The translations under genes and the position numbers were made by a program. From Mesostigma viride (Eukaryota; Streptophyta; Mesostigmatophyceae; Mesostigmatales; Mesostigmataceae), in contig RPFO01000154.1 of assembly GCA_009746045.1 (NCBI GenBank), positions 2,132,001-2,196,000 of the forward strand: 64,000 bases of DNA. The letters run 5' to 3'. The notes below the pieces were generated by a model. The model was not told where the DNA came from. It was given only the letters and a program-made list of their open reading frames with translations, and searched no databases. Below, piece by piece: positions 21,472 through 31,614 of this stretch; position 1 is the first letter of the stretch, and the number at the start of each line of letters is the position of its first letter.

Positions 21472-22674
21472 CTAAAACGGAGCCTTACTAGACCACGGAA
21501 GCCACTGGACTTCTAAGGGGTTGTCATTGGGCATGTGGGTAAAGATCCTGTTTTTGCCCATGAGGTCATGAAAGATCTCAAGTGGGCTGGGCTTATCCTG
21601 GTCCGCGCCAGGGTCCCAGATTTTGTTTTGTTCATTTGCAACCATCCAGTAGCGTCGCATGCCGGAGTTCCATAGGTAAATGAAGCGTGAGAGAACCCCA
21701 GCTTTGTCGAAAACTGTGCGCCTATTGAACACCACATCGTTTCGCACCGTCCAGATTGTATATAACATGCATGTGCGGAGCCATATCCACGCTTGTTGTG
21801 AAACGGTGAGCTCAAGGCCAGGGCTGCCAGTGATGCCAAAGATAATTGAGCGGGTAGACACCGGTATGATAGGCTCAGATGTCCAGGCTGCCCATAAACC
21901 AATCAACCAGGTCCAAACTCCCTGGAGGTTACACCATAAAAATCGGTGTTCCACAGTTTCAGTGGGGTTGGTACATAAACAAGTAGCAGGGTGGTGAAAT
22001 CGCCGGTGAAGGATCTCCCCTACCCCGATGGACCGGTGCATCAAGAGGTGTTGTACGTCGGTCGCGCGGCGATCAATCAACGGGTGGTCAACGGCGAGGG
22101 TGATGTTGCGGACCCAGGTGTGGCCAGGCCACTCAGTAGCGCCCCAGCGTGTCCGTCCGGGGTGGAATTGATGGTTTTTATGCCGGAGCATTGTGTAGCC
22201 CCACTCTGCCGTGTACTCGTAAAGGCCCTTTACAATTCTGCTGTCACCCTGATTTAGCACCCAGCCAAATTCCACTGGATCCAATGACAACATGTCCAGG
22301 CGAGTTGATCCCACATGTAGCCAAATAATAGCAGCGTCTGGAAGGTTGGGGTTGGGTTGGTATACACATGATTGTTCAAGGGACCAAGGTACAACCCGAA
22401 TCCGGTGGCATAGCTGGGTGGGGAGGAACACCACTGCAGTTGTAAGTTGAGCCAAACAGCCATTGTGGCCGCTCAGCGGCGCCAGTAGTTGAACGTGCAG
22501 GGTTCCAAGGGGGAGTTCTGCGATCACCTTCCCCGAGCATGTTGCGGTCGTGCTGTATGGACAAAAGCAGCACCATTCACCAGCTTTATAGGGGGCACGG
22601 GGAGAAGTCATGAGTGTGTGCCAGCGTGGGGGTATGGCTTGTACTAGCGCGGCCCAGGCAGCATAAGTAGGCAT
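21472..22674 (-). pseudogene. C-terminal part of a non-LTR retrotransposon ORF2 (zinc-binding region)
   Basis: A 400-residue frame with the C-terminal reverse-transcriptase zinc-binding (zf-RVT-like) signature CLCTNPTETVEHRFLWC, followed by a Trp-rich tail (WTWLIGLWAAW, AWIWLRTCMLYTIWTVRNDVVF) typical of plant and algal L1-type ORF2 ends. No reverse transcriptase or endonuclease core remains. It sits between two stretches of CACTA A subterminal repeats that both contain ACCGACAGAGTAAATT, so it is probably a 5'-truncated LINE inserted in that array. The start codon is not meaningful. Confidence 0.6.
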
Positions 22675-22729
22675 ATTGGGGACCCAGGCAGCCAGTTCGT
22701 TATATGTTAAGAGGCGGTATCAGTACCGA

Positions 22730-22835
22730 CAGAGTAAATTACCGCGACGGGTCTTGGTTGGTAATCTACCACCTGTAGATTAGGTGCCAGTGATCCGATG
22801 CTGTAAGATACGTTTCAGTAAGCTACTTCGGGGAT
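22730..22835 (+). repeat. Displaced subterminal repeats of CACTA A
   Basis: Contains ACCGACAGAGTAAATTACC and GGTAATCTACCACC, the same motif types as at 21360-21400. This supports one subterminal region cut by the LINE fragment. Confidence 0.5.
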
Positions 22836-23045
22836 CTTTGCCTGTACACGGCCAGATGGATAATTATATTGTAATGGAGAAGTGGGAGAACGTGCGTGTC
22901 TATTAGCAAATGCAGCGAAATATAAAAATGTAGTTATCAGCCTTTTTCGCCTATTCAGCAGTTGTCGTTGTCGGCCGTTGTCATTAAGCGGCTATAGATT
23001 ATGTGTGCTGGGGCCGGTGAAAAGACGCTAGCAAAGTTCGTCTGA

Positions 23046-24164
23046 ATGGCGTCCAATAGAGGGGATTTTATTCTTAGTGGATTGTTGGACGAGGAGAAGG
23101 CGAGGTTGCTGGCGGAGAATGCGAAAGAGCAGAGGGAAGCAGCGGAAGCCGTGCGTGGAAGATGAGGTAACGGGATGGAGTGTGGGCCCTGGCTTCTGGT
23201 TATGAAATGATGGCCGTTGCAGGCCAGCCGTGCTCGCTGGTAATGGGTGCGTGGTGTTGAAATCCAAGTTCTGCGCGTATTCTGTTTTTTGGTCAATGAT
23301 TGAAGGGATGTCGCCTTGTTTTATTTTTGTGCATCTGCGTCCCGTCGTGACTGCCTCGTCATGGACGCCCAGGGGTAGAAGTTCGAACGAGGGAATGATT
23401 TTTCAAACGCCTGGATATGTTATGATAGTACGAATAAATGGTAATGGGTAGAGGCGGCCAAAATTTTGTTGGAAGTGTGCCAACGCCGCACATACGACTT
23501 GAACAACCCTAGGTATCTTAGGAAAAGGAAACACGGATACGTCGGAGTGGAGGAAGAGGAAGACGATGACGATGGTGAAGACGGAGAGGTTTACAATGGA
23601 GGCCTTGAGAATGGGGAGACATTGAATCAGGAGAGCAGGGTAGCGGTGAGTGGCCCGTCATGAATTACATTGTGGTTGCAGTTGTTAGCGAGGCGTGTTG
23701 ATTGCTTCTTGCCGCGGGTAATCGCTAGCGCGCATAACCTTCTTTTTTCAACAGGTGTTCTGGTGCATTGAGCCATTGACTGCCGCAAAGCAATTAATGG
23801 GACTGATTATGTGCCTATCATGCCGTTTGGGAATCATACATTGCCAACATTTCGTGTTTAGAAGGCGCGCCTTCAGAAGCATATTCAGCACCGCACGAGC
23901 CAGGTGCTGAAGGCGTGCTTGGAGAGGAAGGGGTATAAAGTGCGCATGACCGCATCGAAGAAGAAGAAGCAGCAGGAATCGGGCAAGACCATGATAACCG
24001 AGCCAGGGTTGGCTTTCGTGCATGCAGTACATGGTGCGGCGCAGGCAGTGAATGCTGCATCGATTGCAGCGGTGCAGCCTGTGGCCATGGCGGTGCAGGG
24101 CGCGGGTCCTGAAGTGTGGGCGTTGGCGAAGCAGATTCACGATGCTGTCATGGCCACGTTGTGA
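23046..24164 (+). CDS. Putative multi-exon gene carried by CACTA A
   Basis: Exon-like blocks on the plus strand. First, an ATG at 23046 starts MASNRGDFILSGLLDEEKARLL and stays open for about 38 codons. Second, a block around 23466-23645 carries an acidic run (VEEEEDDDDGEDGEV) and ends at a good donor (GCG|GTGAGT). Third, after an acceptor ending TTTTTTCAACAG at 23754, a later block (about 23880-24164) reads IQKHIQHRTSQVLKACLERKG, a lysine cluster, and ...AKQIHDAVMATL before a stop. Exon joins are inferred by eye and phases were not fully reconciled. It could encode a small accessory transposon protein (TnpA-like in role), but no domain supports that. Confidence 0.3.
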
Positions 24165-24237
24165 AGCCAAGGAATGGGTGTTGGTTCCAGTCAGGTGCCT
24201 CGCCCGGAGGAAGCTTTTCTGCTGTAAGCAGAGGTGC

Positions 24238-24342
24238 GGCATCAAGCATTTGCAATCGCCATGAGAGCAGTGGAGATGTCAGCGGCATGAAGCATTTGCA
24301 ATCGCCATGAGAGCAGTGGAGATGTCTGCGGCATTGGGAGAT
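24238..24342 (+). repeat. 47-bp tandem duplication in an exon-like segment
   Basis: The unit GGCATGAAGCATTTGCAATC...GAGATGTCAGC occurs twice with few differences, directly before the insertion point of element B. Confidence 0.8.
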
Positions 24343-24404
24343 CTGCAGACAATTGCAGGAGGACATTGTGCGGTACGCTTCACTAGGAACTCGGCTTTGA
24401 GAAT

Positions 24405-24690
24405 GGGTGAGAAATGGTGAGAAAAAGGGTGAGAAAGGTGAGAAAAAGGGTGAGAAATGGGTGAGAATGGGTGAGAAAGGTGAGAAAAAAGGGTGAGAAT
24501 GGGGTGAGAATGGGTGAGAAAACACGTTTCTCACCCGGGTGAGATTGCCCCAAAAAGGTGAAAAAAGGGGAAAAACGTGAGAAAAATCTCAAAAAACAGG
24601 ACGTGAGATAAGTGAGAAAAACGGGAGGTGTGAAACGTGAGAAAAGTGAGAAAATCAGGACGTGAGATAAGTGAGAAAAGTGAGAAAACA
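24405..24690 (+). repeat. Left subterminal array of element B
   Basis: About 25 copies of GGTGAGAAA or GTGAGAATG variants, at times every 9-11 bp. The right array (28410-28735) carries the complement, TTTCTCACC, so the two arrays are inverted relative to each other. Confidence 0.85.
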
Positions 24691-24839
24691 CAGCGCTGAA
24701 AAACACACCCATAATGCAATATGCTGGCAGCAGACACATGCATGCAGTGCCAGTAACAACCGCTGTTCAAAACAGCACGAACAATAATGATTTTTTCATT
24801 AAATGTTTGAATAATTTTAATGTTTACAGCTGCAAGAAC

Positions 24840-25012
24840 CCGTTGATTCAACTATTCAACACTGTTATGGCGTTATGTACATCTTCGGCATTCAAATATG
24901 CCTTTTCAACACAGTCTGTTATGGCGTTATGACATCTTCGGCATTCAATGCCTGTTCAACACAGTCTGTTATGGCGTTATGACATCTTTCGCATTCAATG
25001 CCTATCATCAAA
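24840..25012 (+). repeat. Three-unit 52-bp tandem repeat
   Basis: Each unit holds GTTATGGCGTTATGACATCT and TTCGGCATTCAATGCC. The first unit is the most diverged. Confidence 0.8.
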
Positions 25013-25144
25013 TACTATATGGTAGCTAGCTAACAAAGCGGGCCGGTCGACAGGGCGTCACATGCTGACTTGAAAGTGGAACCGCTTGCATTTTACTCTC
25101 GTGGTCCCTGCAAGAAATAAAGCAAACCGACACAATATACGCAA

Positions 25145-25470
25145 GAGGAAAAGAAATCAGATCCTTGACATAGATGTAAGCGTTCTACAAGGATCTTGAG
25201 CTCAGCAAATGTGTATGGCAAATCATAATTCCATCAACATACAATTCTACACATCCATGCATGCAAGAGGCCGGGGGAAAAAAAACAGGCCCTTGCAGAT
25301 AAACATCTATACCTTCAAATGCCAAAATAATGACACCTATAATTCCCCCTAAAATGAAAGCAGTGCAAGAGACAAAAAAGACATCAGATCCTTGACATAG
25401 ACATCACCATTCTACAAGGAAGAGCTCACCAGCACCTAACGGTCCATGCAGCAAATGTGTAGAACCCAAC
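25145..25470 (+). repeat. Two diverged copies of a segment in element B
   Basis: Both contain ATCAGATCCTTGACATAGA, a following TTCTACAAGGA and later CAGCAAATGTGTA, offset by about 245 bp. No coding potential was seen. Confidence 0.6.
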
Positions 25471-25799
25471 ACTCACTCTTATGGCAAAGCAGCCCCATGT
25501 GGCAAGGCAGCACCATACACATGAATCACACCATGCGCCAGATGTCACACGAGCAAGGCACAACGTTGTCGTCGGATCAGAAAGCAACAAACGTGAAAAC
25601 GCTAGCGGCCCAAATCTGAGATTCCGCGGAACACAGAAAATAAGAAAGCTCAGAAGCTACCAGCAAGGGATCGAACATATGACCTTTGGCATGATTTCGC
25701 GGCTGTGTGAGTCTCCTGATCCGAAGGCATCTCACTTAATTAACGTTTCGAAACAGCCAAACTGCGGAAAATCTCTTACCGGAGAGAGTTGCCAATATC

Positions 25800-25990
25800 A
25801 AGGAGACAACCAGCGCAGGCCAGAAATCGGGAGAATCCGGACCATGGTAGCTCGAGCCTGCCGTTATCTTGTCCGCGTTTTCGAGTCGTGCAGGATTATG
25901 AATATGAATGGAGATGGAAATGTGTAGCCTTGTGCATTGAAATTACGGCTGGCTGACGTGAAGAGCGACTACATGACCTACACGGTGGGG
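25800..25990 (-). mobile_element. Penelope-like pseudo-LTR fragment, inverted
   Basis: Reverse complement of the 3' part of the pseudo-LTR (GGAGACAACCAGCGCAGGCC to TTACGGCTGGCTGACGTG and beyond). A second fragment in the opposite orientation lies at 26528-26870. Inverted partial copies are a known feature of Penelope-like insertions. Confidence 0.85.
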
Positions 25991-26527
25991 CCGGAAACGG
26001 CTTGCTTGATTGTGTTTCATCGTGGGCAACGAGTCCAACAACTACTTTCTCTGGGCGGCAAACTGCGGCAAATTGAACGCAAACCTCATCATGAAATCTT
26101 GACCGTCGAAATCTAACAATCCGACGACTTATGCAGTATGCCGCGTAATTTTCTGTTGCGGGAGAGCCGTTGGGCCGGTTCCCGACGCGGGCGACCAGTG
26201 GTTTGCGTTAAGTTAACTTAGCTGAAGTTCCCCAAGCCGCATGATGGCTCTCATCGACGGCCTCAGTCTATTGACGCGTCGGCCCGATTTTGGCGGCACC
26301 CAATTTGACCCCAACGGCACCTACCGACAAAGGGCATACGTACGTTTCACGCGCACCACGACCTTCGAGCTCTGCTATGGCGGTGGTGCCGTGGGGCCCG
26401 CATCAGACTGCGGGCCCTTATCTGCTTTGGCGGTGCTGCCGTTGGGCCCGCATCAGAATTCAGGCCCTTTATGCATGCGGGCCATTAATGCATGTTACTT
26501 TTTTAGTCTTCTGCATACAAATATGAA

Positions 26528-26870
26528 GCAATGAGGTCGTGTCCTCTGGATTTTTGCACTGCAAATGGCATTTGCACCGTGTGCAGTTCCTGGACGTTTG
26601 GAAACATGCATGATGGCATGTGGCTAATGTAATGACTGACTAGCTAGACCGTTTCAGTGGTTTTTCATTTGCGGGTATTTCCTCGTAAATGGTGGGAAAG
26701 CGATCGCAGCAATGGTTCTCACCACTAGACACTCCCGGCCAGTGAAGCTCGAAAAACACGCCCTGATCAAGCAAGCTGTTTCCGGCCCCACTGTATAGGT
26801 CATCTTACAGTCGCTCTTTGCGTAAGCCAGCCATAATTTCAATGAACAAGGCTACACATTTGCATACTCT
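26528..26870 (+). mobile_element. Penelope-like pseudo-LTR fragment, forward
   Basis: Matches the middle of the pseudo-LTR (CACCGTGTGCAGTTC, TGACTGACTAGCTAGACC, GTAAGCCAGCCATAATTTC) with scattered substitutions and small insertions, so it is older than the intact element at 31615-36737. Confidence 0.85.
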
Positions 26871-26930
26871 TTGCTTGGTTATCGGTGTGCCTTTGTTTGG
26901 ATGCAGGGGGGATCGCTGTGCTGACACAAC
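26866..26930 (+). repeat. Upstream copy of an intron-end/exon-start module
   Basis: ACTCTTTGCTTGGTTATCGG...ATGCAG followed by GGGGGATCGCTGTGCTGACACAACG closely matches 27256-27322. The module spans the acceptor and the first bases of the exon. This copy continues into a 104-bp open stretch ending at a donor (CTACTG|GTGAGC at 27010). Confidence 0.75.
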
Positions 26931-27296
26931 GCGGCAAGGGATTTGCTGGTAGAAGATGCCCTTCCCAAGGCTGATTACAGCGACCCTGCGAATGGCGACG
27001 AGGCCTACTGGTGAGCCTTGTTTTTTGCAAATGCTACTTACGCCGTCTGCTTTGGTTATTTTAATTCAGTCCTATTGAAAGGCGCCTTGGGATTAGCCAT
27101 GCAATCATGTTTTACTGTCACAAAGCCAGCCCTAGTAATTAATATCTAGTTTGTTTGGTTTTACCCATCCGGGTGCCATGATCTTGCCGCCAGTAAAAGC
27201 GTCCTGTGTTGTATCTGTTCTATTTTTTTTAATAACCAATACTTGCAATAATAATACTCTTTGCTGGGTTATCGGTGTGCGTTTGTTTGAATGCAG

Positions 27297-28239
27297 GCGA
27301 GATCGCTGTGCTGACACAACGTTCAACGTGCTTGCATGGGCATCATTAAACCTGACGCCGCTTGTGCCGCAAGGCATTGTAGCGGCGTGTGGGGGCGTGA
27401 AGCGCTACGCGGATTCTTTCCACAAAGTCAGGATACACAGGTTCAACTACCGCACGGAGGCTGCGGACCAATCCCAGGGAAAGCGGCACAAGAATGCGGG
27501 AGTTGCGGTGCATGGCCCGGGCGGTGTAGACTTTGGTTTCATTACACACATTCTGAAGGCCAGGTTAGAGTACCCACGAGGGGGCTGGGAATGGCAGCTG
27601 TTGTTGAAGGTGGAGCTTTTTGATCGCCTTCATGTCGCTCACCTGCCCCACGAGAGGTTGGTGGTCATCAGCAGCGCACAGGCCCCCAGGTCGTCGTGCC
27701 TTGTGTTGCCAGGTGCAGTGAGCTCAGTTGGGTATGTCGTCGATGAATGCTATGCTCCCGAAATGGTGGTAATCCCTGCCAAACTGCCATGGAGCATGGC
27801 ACATCAGGCGCAATCTGCCCTCAGTAACCATGTGTATCACAGCGTGGCAGCAGATTTCCCCACCATGCCGCAGTTTGAAGTGATTGAGGAGGGTGAGCCG
27901 ATGCCACCGCCACCGCCTAGTGGCAAGAAGAAAGGCAAGAAGAAGGGGTCCAAGAAGAAGAAGGTGGCAGCGGCAGACCTAGGTGATGGCGACGTGGTGC
28001 GCCGCGCTGGCAAGGCACCTGCTCGAGGGCGCAGCCGCAAGCGTGGTGCTCCCACAGATGCTGGACCTAGCCAGCCCACCGTTGTAATTGAGGAGGTCCC
28101 TATGGCAAAGAGGGCCAGTGGAAGGCAGCGTAAAGCTGTGAACTATTGCGACACTAGTGGGGATGACACTATGTCATCAGAAGATGATGTTGATGCAAGC
28201 AACCCCTCGGACAGCAGTTCTGAAGAAGATGACTATTGA
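27297..28239 (+). CDS. 3' exon of a gene carried by element B, possible transposase C-terminus
   Basis: From an acceptor ending GAATGCAG (27296) the frame is open for about 314 codons to TGA at 28239. It starts RDRCADTTFNVLAWASLNL. A globular part follows (VDFGFITHILKARL, WQLLLKVELFDRL, LVVISSAQAP, VLPGAVSSVGYVVDE), then a lysine-rich linker (SGKKKGKKKGSKKKK), basic patches and a Ser/Asp/Glu tail ending EEDDY. The ...KVELFD... region recalls domains at the C-terminus of CACTA TNP2-type proteins, but the likeness is weak. A chromatin or DNA-binding role would fit the charge pattern. Upstream exons are uncertain because Penelope fragments lie in that region. Confidence 0.5.
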
Positions 28240-28409
28240 TTTAATTTGGGCATGACAGCATTGTTTATGGAATGATGTGCTGTTTTATATTGTATGACAA
28301 CCCTATATTAATTGCACCTTTGTGCACCCTATAATGCATATCAAAGTGGTGTTGAGTTTTTTTTCACGTTAAGGACTTAATGAAATAAAGCTCATGATTT
28401 TTCTCGTGT

Positions 28410-28736
28410 TACAATCTTGGTGAGAAATTTCTCACCACGTTGACTTGTGATTTTTCTCGTGTTAGTGATTTTTCTCGTGTTGGTGAGAAACTTCTCAATT
28501 TTCTCAATTTTCTCAAATTTTCTCACTTTTTCTCACCCATTCTCACCTTTTTTCTCACTTTAGGGTTTTTTCTCACCCCAATCTCACCAAAACCCCCTTT
28601 TTCTCACCAAAATCTCACCCTGGTGAGATTTCTTGCCTAGCGTTTGCGGAAAAAAATTGAGATTTTTCTCAATTTTCTCAAAAAATTCTCACAAAAGGTG
28701 AGAAAATTGAGGGTTTTGAGAAAATTCTCAGAATCT
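28410..28736 (-). repeat. Right subterminal array of element B
   Basis: TTTCTCACC, TTTCTCAAT and related units repeat every 8-12 bp, changing to GAGAAAATT close to the end. It is the mirror of the array at 24405-24690. Confidence 0.85.
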
Positions 28737-28748
28737 GAGTTCCTAGTG

Positions 28749-29445
28749 TTGTAGGGTGTATGCTGTGTTGTTCCGCTCGCTAATGGACATGTGCCCCTGT
28801 AACCTCTTCCAGGCTAGTATCTGCTATCCACCTCTTCAGGCTTGAAAAGTAAATTGCTGTACGGTTCACAATTGGCATGGCTTGACATGCACGCGTCCTT
28901 GACTGTGGTCTGCATGGGTTTGGGGTTTAGCGGTTTACATCAGACTCTGCTGTGTATCTGCTTAATCAGCCGACGTGTCACATGGGGACAGCAACGGCGC
29001 TGGGATGCAGCCCGGTGTGAATGCGAGTAAGGTACGCGCTGTCATGCATGGCGGATGGGGCGTGGAAGCCACGACCCACGTTTTTGTGTGTGCACGGGGG
29101 GCTAGGGGGCAAGTCGTTGTGTTGCTGCCATCCATATGGCCATGGATATGCGGGAAGCTTTCCCTGTACCCATACTTAATGATGCATGGACTGGTTGTGA
29201 CAGCCAAGGGTTTAGCTGTCGTGGGTTTGCTGAGTGATCATGGCAGTCTGCTAGGCTGGTGCTAGAACAGCCATAGCGCGGTTACTGCTATGTCTTGCCC
29301 GTGCTAACTGATGCTGCAGCCATGCGTGGAGCGCGAATCGTCCCGTGAGGAGAAGGAGGAGGCGGGGCCGGTGCACCCATGGGCAGGGCCGGAGAAGGAC
29401 GCGGAGCACCCAGTGTGGGAGAAGGAGAAGGCGGGGAAGCACTGA
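28749..29445 (+). other. Exon-like segments of CACTA A right of element B
   Basis: Short open stretches next to acceptor-like sites: TGCTTAATCAG at about 28970, and GATGCTGCAG at about 29318, followed by a Glu/Lys/Pro-rich 40-codon stretch ending at a TGA near 29445. They may continue the gene interrupted by element B, but exon joins could not be established. Confidence 0.25.
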
Positions 29446-29499
29446 AGCTCCACCCCATGTCAGGCCTCTAGTATAGGTGCCAGTTAACTAAACCCATGC

Positions 29500-29610
29500 A
29501 CGTGCAGGTTGTAGCTCAGAATGTATTTAAAATCATATGCCCCTTTTCAGGTATATGTGTAACAGTGACTCCCAACGGATATATGTTCCTAATTTATTAA
29601 ATTCTTACTG
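29500..29610 (+). mobile_element. LINE-type 3' end, forward
   Basis: TTGTAGCTCAGAATGTATTT, CATATGCCCC and CTCCCAACGG, followed by an AT-rich tail, match the reverse complement of 17340-17440. The terminal hairpin lies at about 29568-29580 with a diverged tail. Confidence 0.7.
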
Positions 29611-29919
29611 AATAATTGTTGTCTTTATGAACCCATGAAGAGCAAAGCCCGGTGGGGAGTACATGTAACGCATTACCACGAGAAGGGGTCCCCACACCGC
29701 ATTTCTTCGCTCTCTGTTCCTATGCAGAACAAGAAGAGGTGGAAGACCAATGTCCCGGCTCACACGCCAGCCCATGTGGGTAAGCCCCCTCCCCCAAAGC
29801 GGAAGGGGCGCTTTGGGGAGAAGTGTAGTTAGTATTTTGTAGACTAGATAGCTTAGAGTTAGCTTATTTCGATGTCGCGGCTTGACCCACCTCTACCCAT
29901 TCAGCAAGGAATATGCATG

Positions 29920-29980
29920 TGCTGCATGATCTCCCAACGGAGGCATGTCATAATTTTATTTGATTCTTTAATGTAGTGTC
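29920..29980 (+). mobile_element. Diverged LINE-type 3' end
   Basis: CATGATCTCCCAACGGAGGCATG followed by ATAATTTTATTTGATT resembles the hairpin and tail of the family but is degenerate. A 65-codon basic frame lies upstream (29635-29832) and could be a remnant of the same element. Confidence 0.45.
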
Positions 29981-30318
29981 TTGGGGCATGATGCAGATGA
30001 GATTTGTAACTTCCGTGTAATTATGTTTCTAAAGAGATTAGCATAGTACTCTAAACATGCCCATGCGCATGACACGCAAGTACTAACTTACTTACACCAG
30101 ACCTGGCAATAAATTAGCATTGATGGGATGGACCCAGCGATACATAATGGGCGTGCATGCGTAAAAAATATACACTATGCATGGCCCAATGGGCATGCAT
30201 TCAAATAATTACAAATGAAGGCCGACATTCATGAGAGCACTGAAGCTAAACCAGACCGGGCCACAATTAACCCTCCAGCACCAAAGTTCCACTGCATGAT
30301 GTAAGACAAGCCTGACAT

Positions 30319-30582
30319 CCATCCATCCATCCATCCATCCATCCATCCATCCATCCATCCATCCATCCATCCATCCATCCATCCATCCATCCATCCATCC
30401 ATCCATCCATCCATCCATCCATCCATCCATCCATCCATCCATCCATCCATCCATCCATCCATCCATCCATCCATCCATCCATCCATCCATCCATCCATCC
30501 ATCCATCCATCCATCCATCCATCCATCCATCCATCCATCCATCCATCCATCCATCCATCCATCCATCCATCCATCCATCCAT
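30319..30582 (+). repeat. (CATC)n microsatellite, about 264 bp
   Basis: Uninterrupted tetranucleotide array. It is followed by TGATCGGGGT and a LINE 3' UTR. LINE 3' regions at 30722-30745 and 54137-54150 contain the same CCATCCATC followed by GGGGTT, so this array may be an expanded internal part of a LINE end. Long Met-Asp-Gly-Trp frames on the minus strand are artefacts. Confidence 0.9.
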
Positions 30583-30594
30583 TGATCGGGGTAT

Positions 30595-30802
30595 AGTCCC
30601 GCGGGAGGCACGCTAGATAGCTCCCCCTAGGGCAGCGTGCGGCTGCCTAGATAGCTAGAATGTTGTTAGATAGATGTAGTATGTAGCCAATGTAGATAGA
30701 TTAGACCGGTAGGAATGTTTGCACCCATCCATCCATCCATCCATCGCGGGGTTAATGCTCCGTGACTCCCCAACGGGAGCACGAGTCTAATTAATTAATT
30801 AA
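30595..30802 (+). mobile_element. LINE 3' UTR and terminal hairpin
   Basis: TCCCGCGGGAGGCACGC, AGATAGCTCCCCCTAGGGCA and GATGTAGTATGTAGCCAATG match 53998-54120 at the end of the RT-bearing LINE. The copy continues through CCATCC units to GGGGTTAATGCTCCGTGACT, the hairpin (30762-30782) and an ATTA tail. It shows the full 3' terminus of the RT LINE. Confidence 0.8.
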
Positions 30803-31084
30803 TAGTCCTAGTACAGCCATGCTACGTCCTGGCTATGATGAGATTACTTGCCCACGCTCCTAGTGTTATGCCATGCTCACATGGGTCTTATTGCACCCAC
30901 AGATTGCCGGATCGTTAGCGTGTCCGTTTAGCTAGCGTCCCCGAATGCAGCTGTGGCATGCCTTAGGCATGAAGAAGACTGGGGGTCTCTGCCCTTTCTC
31001 CTGTTGTGCACACACAGGGATTAAAAGCACTTCGGTGCTCCGTGACTCCCCAACGGGAGCACGTGTTTAATTAATGAATGAATG
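30803..31084 (+). mobile_element. 3' end of an ORF1-only element, forward
   Basis: Closely matches the reverse complement of 20547-20840 in copy II, ending in the hairpin (31042-31062) and a TTTAATTAATGAATGAATGAA tail. It follows the tail at 30790-30802 directly, so elements are stacked tail to head. Confidence 0.8.
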
Positions 31085-31165
31085 AATGAATCGGGGTTAA
31101 CTTATGCTCCTTGACTCCCTAATGGGGGCATGAGTTTAATAAATGAATTAAGTAGTTAGTTAATA
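31085..31165 (+). mobile_element. Short LINE-type terminus
   Basis: TCGGGGTTAACTTATGCTCC, then a hairpin variant (31111-31131: GACTCCCTAATGGGGGCATG) and an ATGAATTAAG-type tail. Only the last 80 bp or so of an element is present. Confidence 0.65.
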
Positions 31166-31230
31166 AATCAGGTTGATTCAGATGAGGTCCCTACTGGTTC
31201 CTTGTGGACTGGCCAGCCAGGGAGATATCT

Positions 31231-31267
31231 TCTTACATGGTCAGGCCCTTGCCGACCATGTAAGAAC
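31231..31267. repeat. Perfect 13-bp inverted repeat (hairpin)
   Basis: TTCTTACATGGTC and GACCATGTAAGAA flank an 11-bp loop. It lies upstream of the Penelope-like element; no role is known. Confidence 0.8.
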
Positions 31268-31614
31268 GTACCTGTTAGGCGACGCAGTAGCCAACATTGG
31301 ACATACCGCCATATGTTTGTCTCCGCGATATGATTTTAGCTGACATGCAGAGCACAGACACTGTTGGCGTCATCCGCTCAACCCCTCTTATTCAGACATG
31401 GGACCTCGGATATGTAGGATTAGTAGCGTTGCCCAGGCGGACATTGTCAAAGACTACGACCCCCCAGTTGTGGGTCCTAGGAAATTTAACAAGCATGATT
31501 GTCTCCTTGTTGATAGGCATTAATTAATCCTTGATGATAGGCATTGCTTGCGTGCAAGATTAGCTCGAGGCCCATATTTTAGACTGCTAGCTGAGCTGTG
31601 GACATACATGTTTG

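Larger units (their letters stand above)
24381..28748. mobile_element. CACTA-like transposon B, 4.4 kb, nested in A
   Basis: The ends CACTAGGAACTC (24381-24392) and GAGTTCCTAGTG (28737-28748) are perfect inverted repeats, extended imperfectly inwards. TT flanks both sides as a possible 2-bp target duplication. Both subterminal regions carry dense TGAGAAA-type repeats in opposite orientation. Inside are tandem repeats, Penelope pseudo-LTR fragments and one candidate gene on the plus strand. The first eight terminal bases (CACTAGGA) are shared with element C. Confidence 0.75.

Noticed and set aside
25630-25740. tRNA or SINE with a B box (TGTTCGATCCC on the minus strand)
   Set aside because: A convincing A box and cloverleaf could not be found at the right spacing, and no tail or target duplication is visible.
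25481-25927. 148-codon frame in element B
   Set aside because: Its C-terminal third is reverse-complement Penelope pseudo-LTR and the rest lacks coding character.
30209-30611. Minus-strand frames encoding repeated Met-Asp-Gly-Trp
   Set aside because: They are translations of the (CATC)n microsatellite in overlapping frames, with no conserved ends or exon signals.
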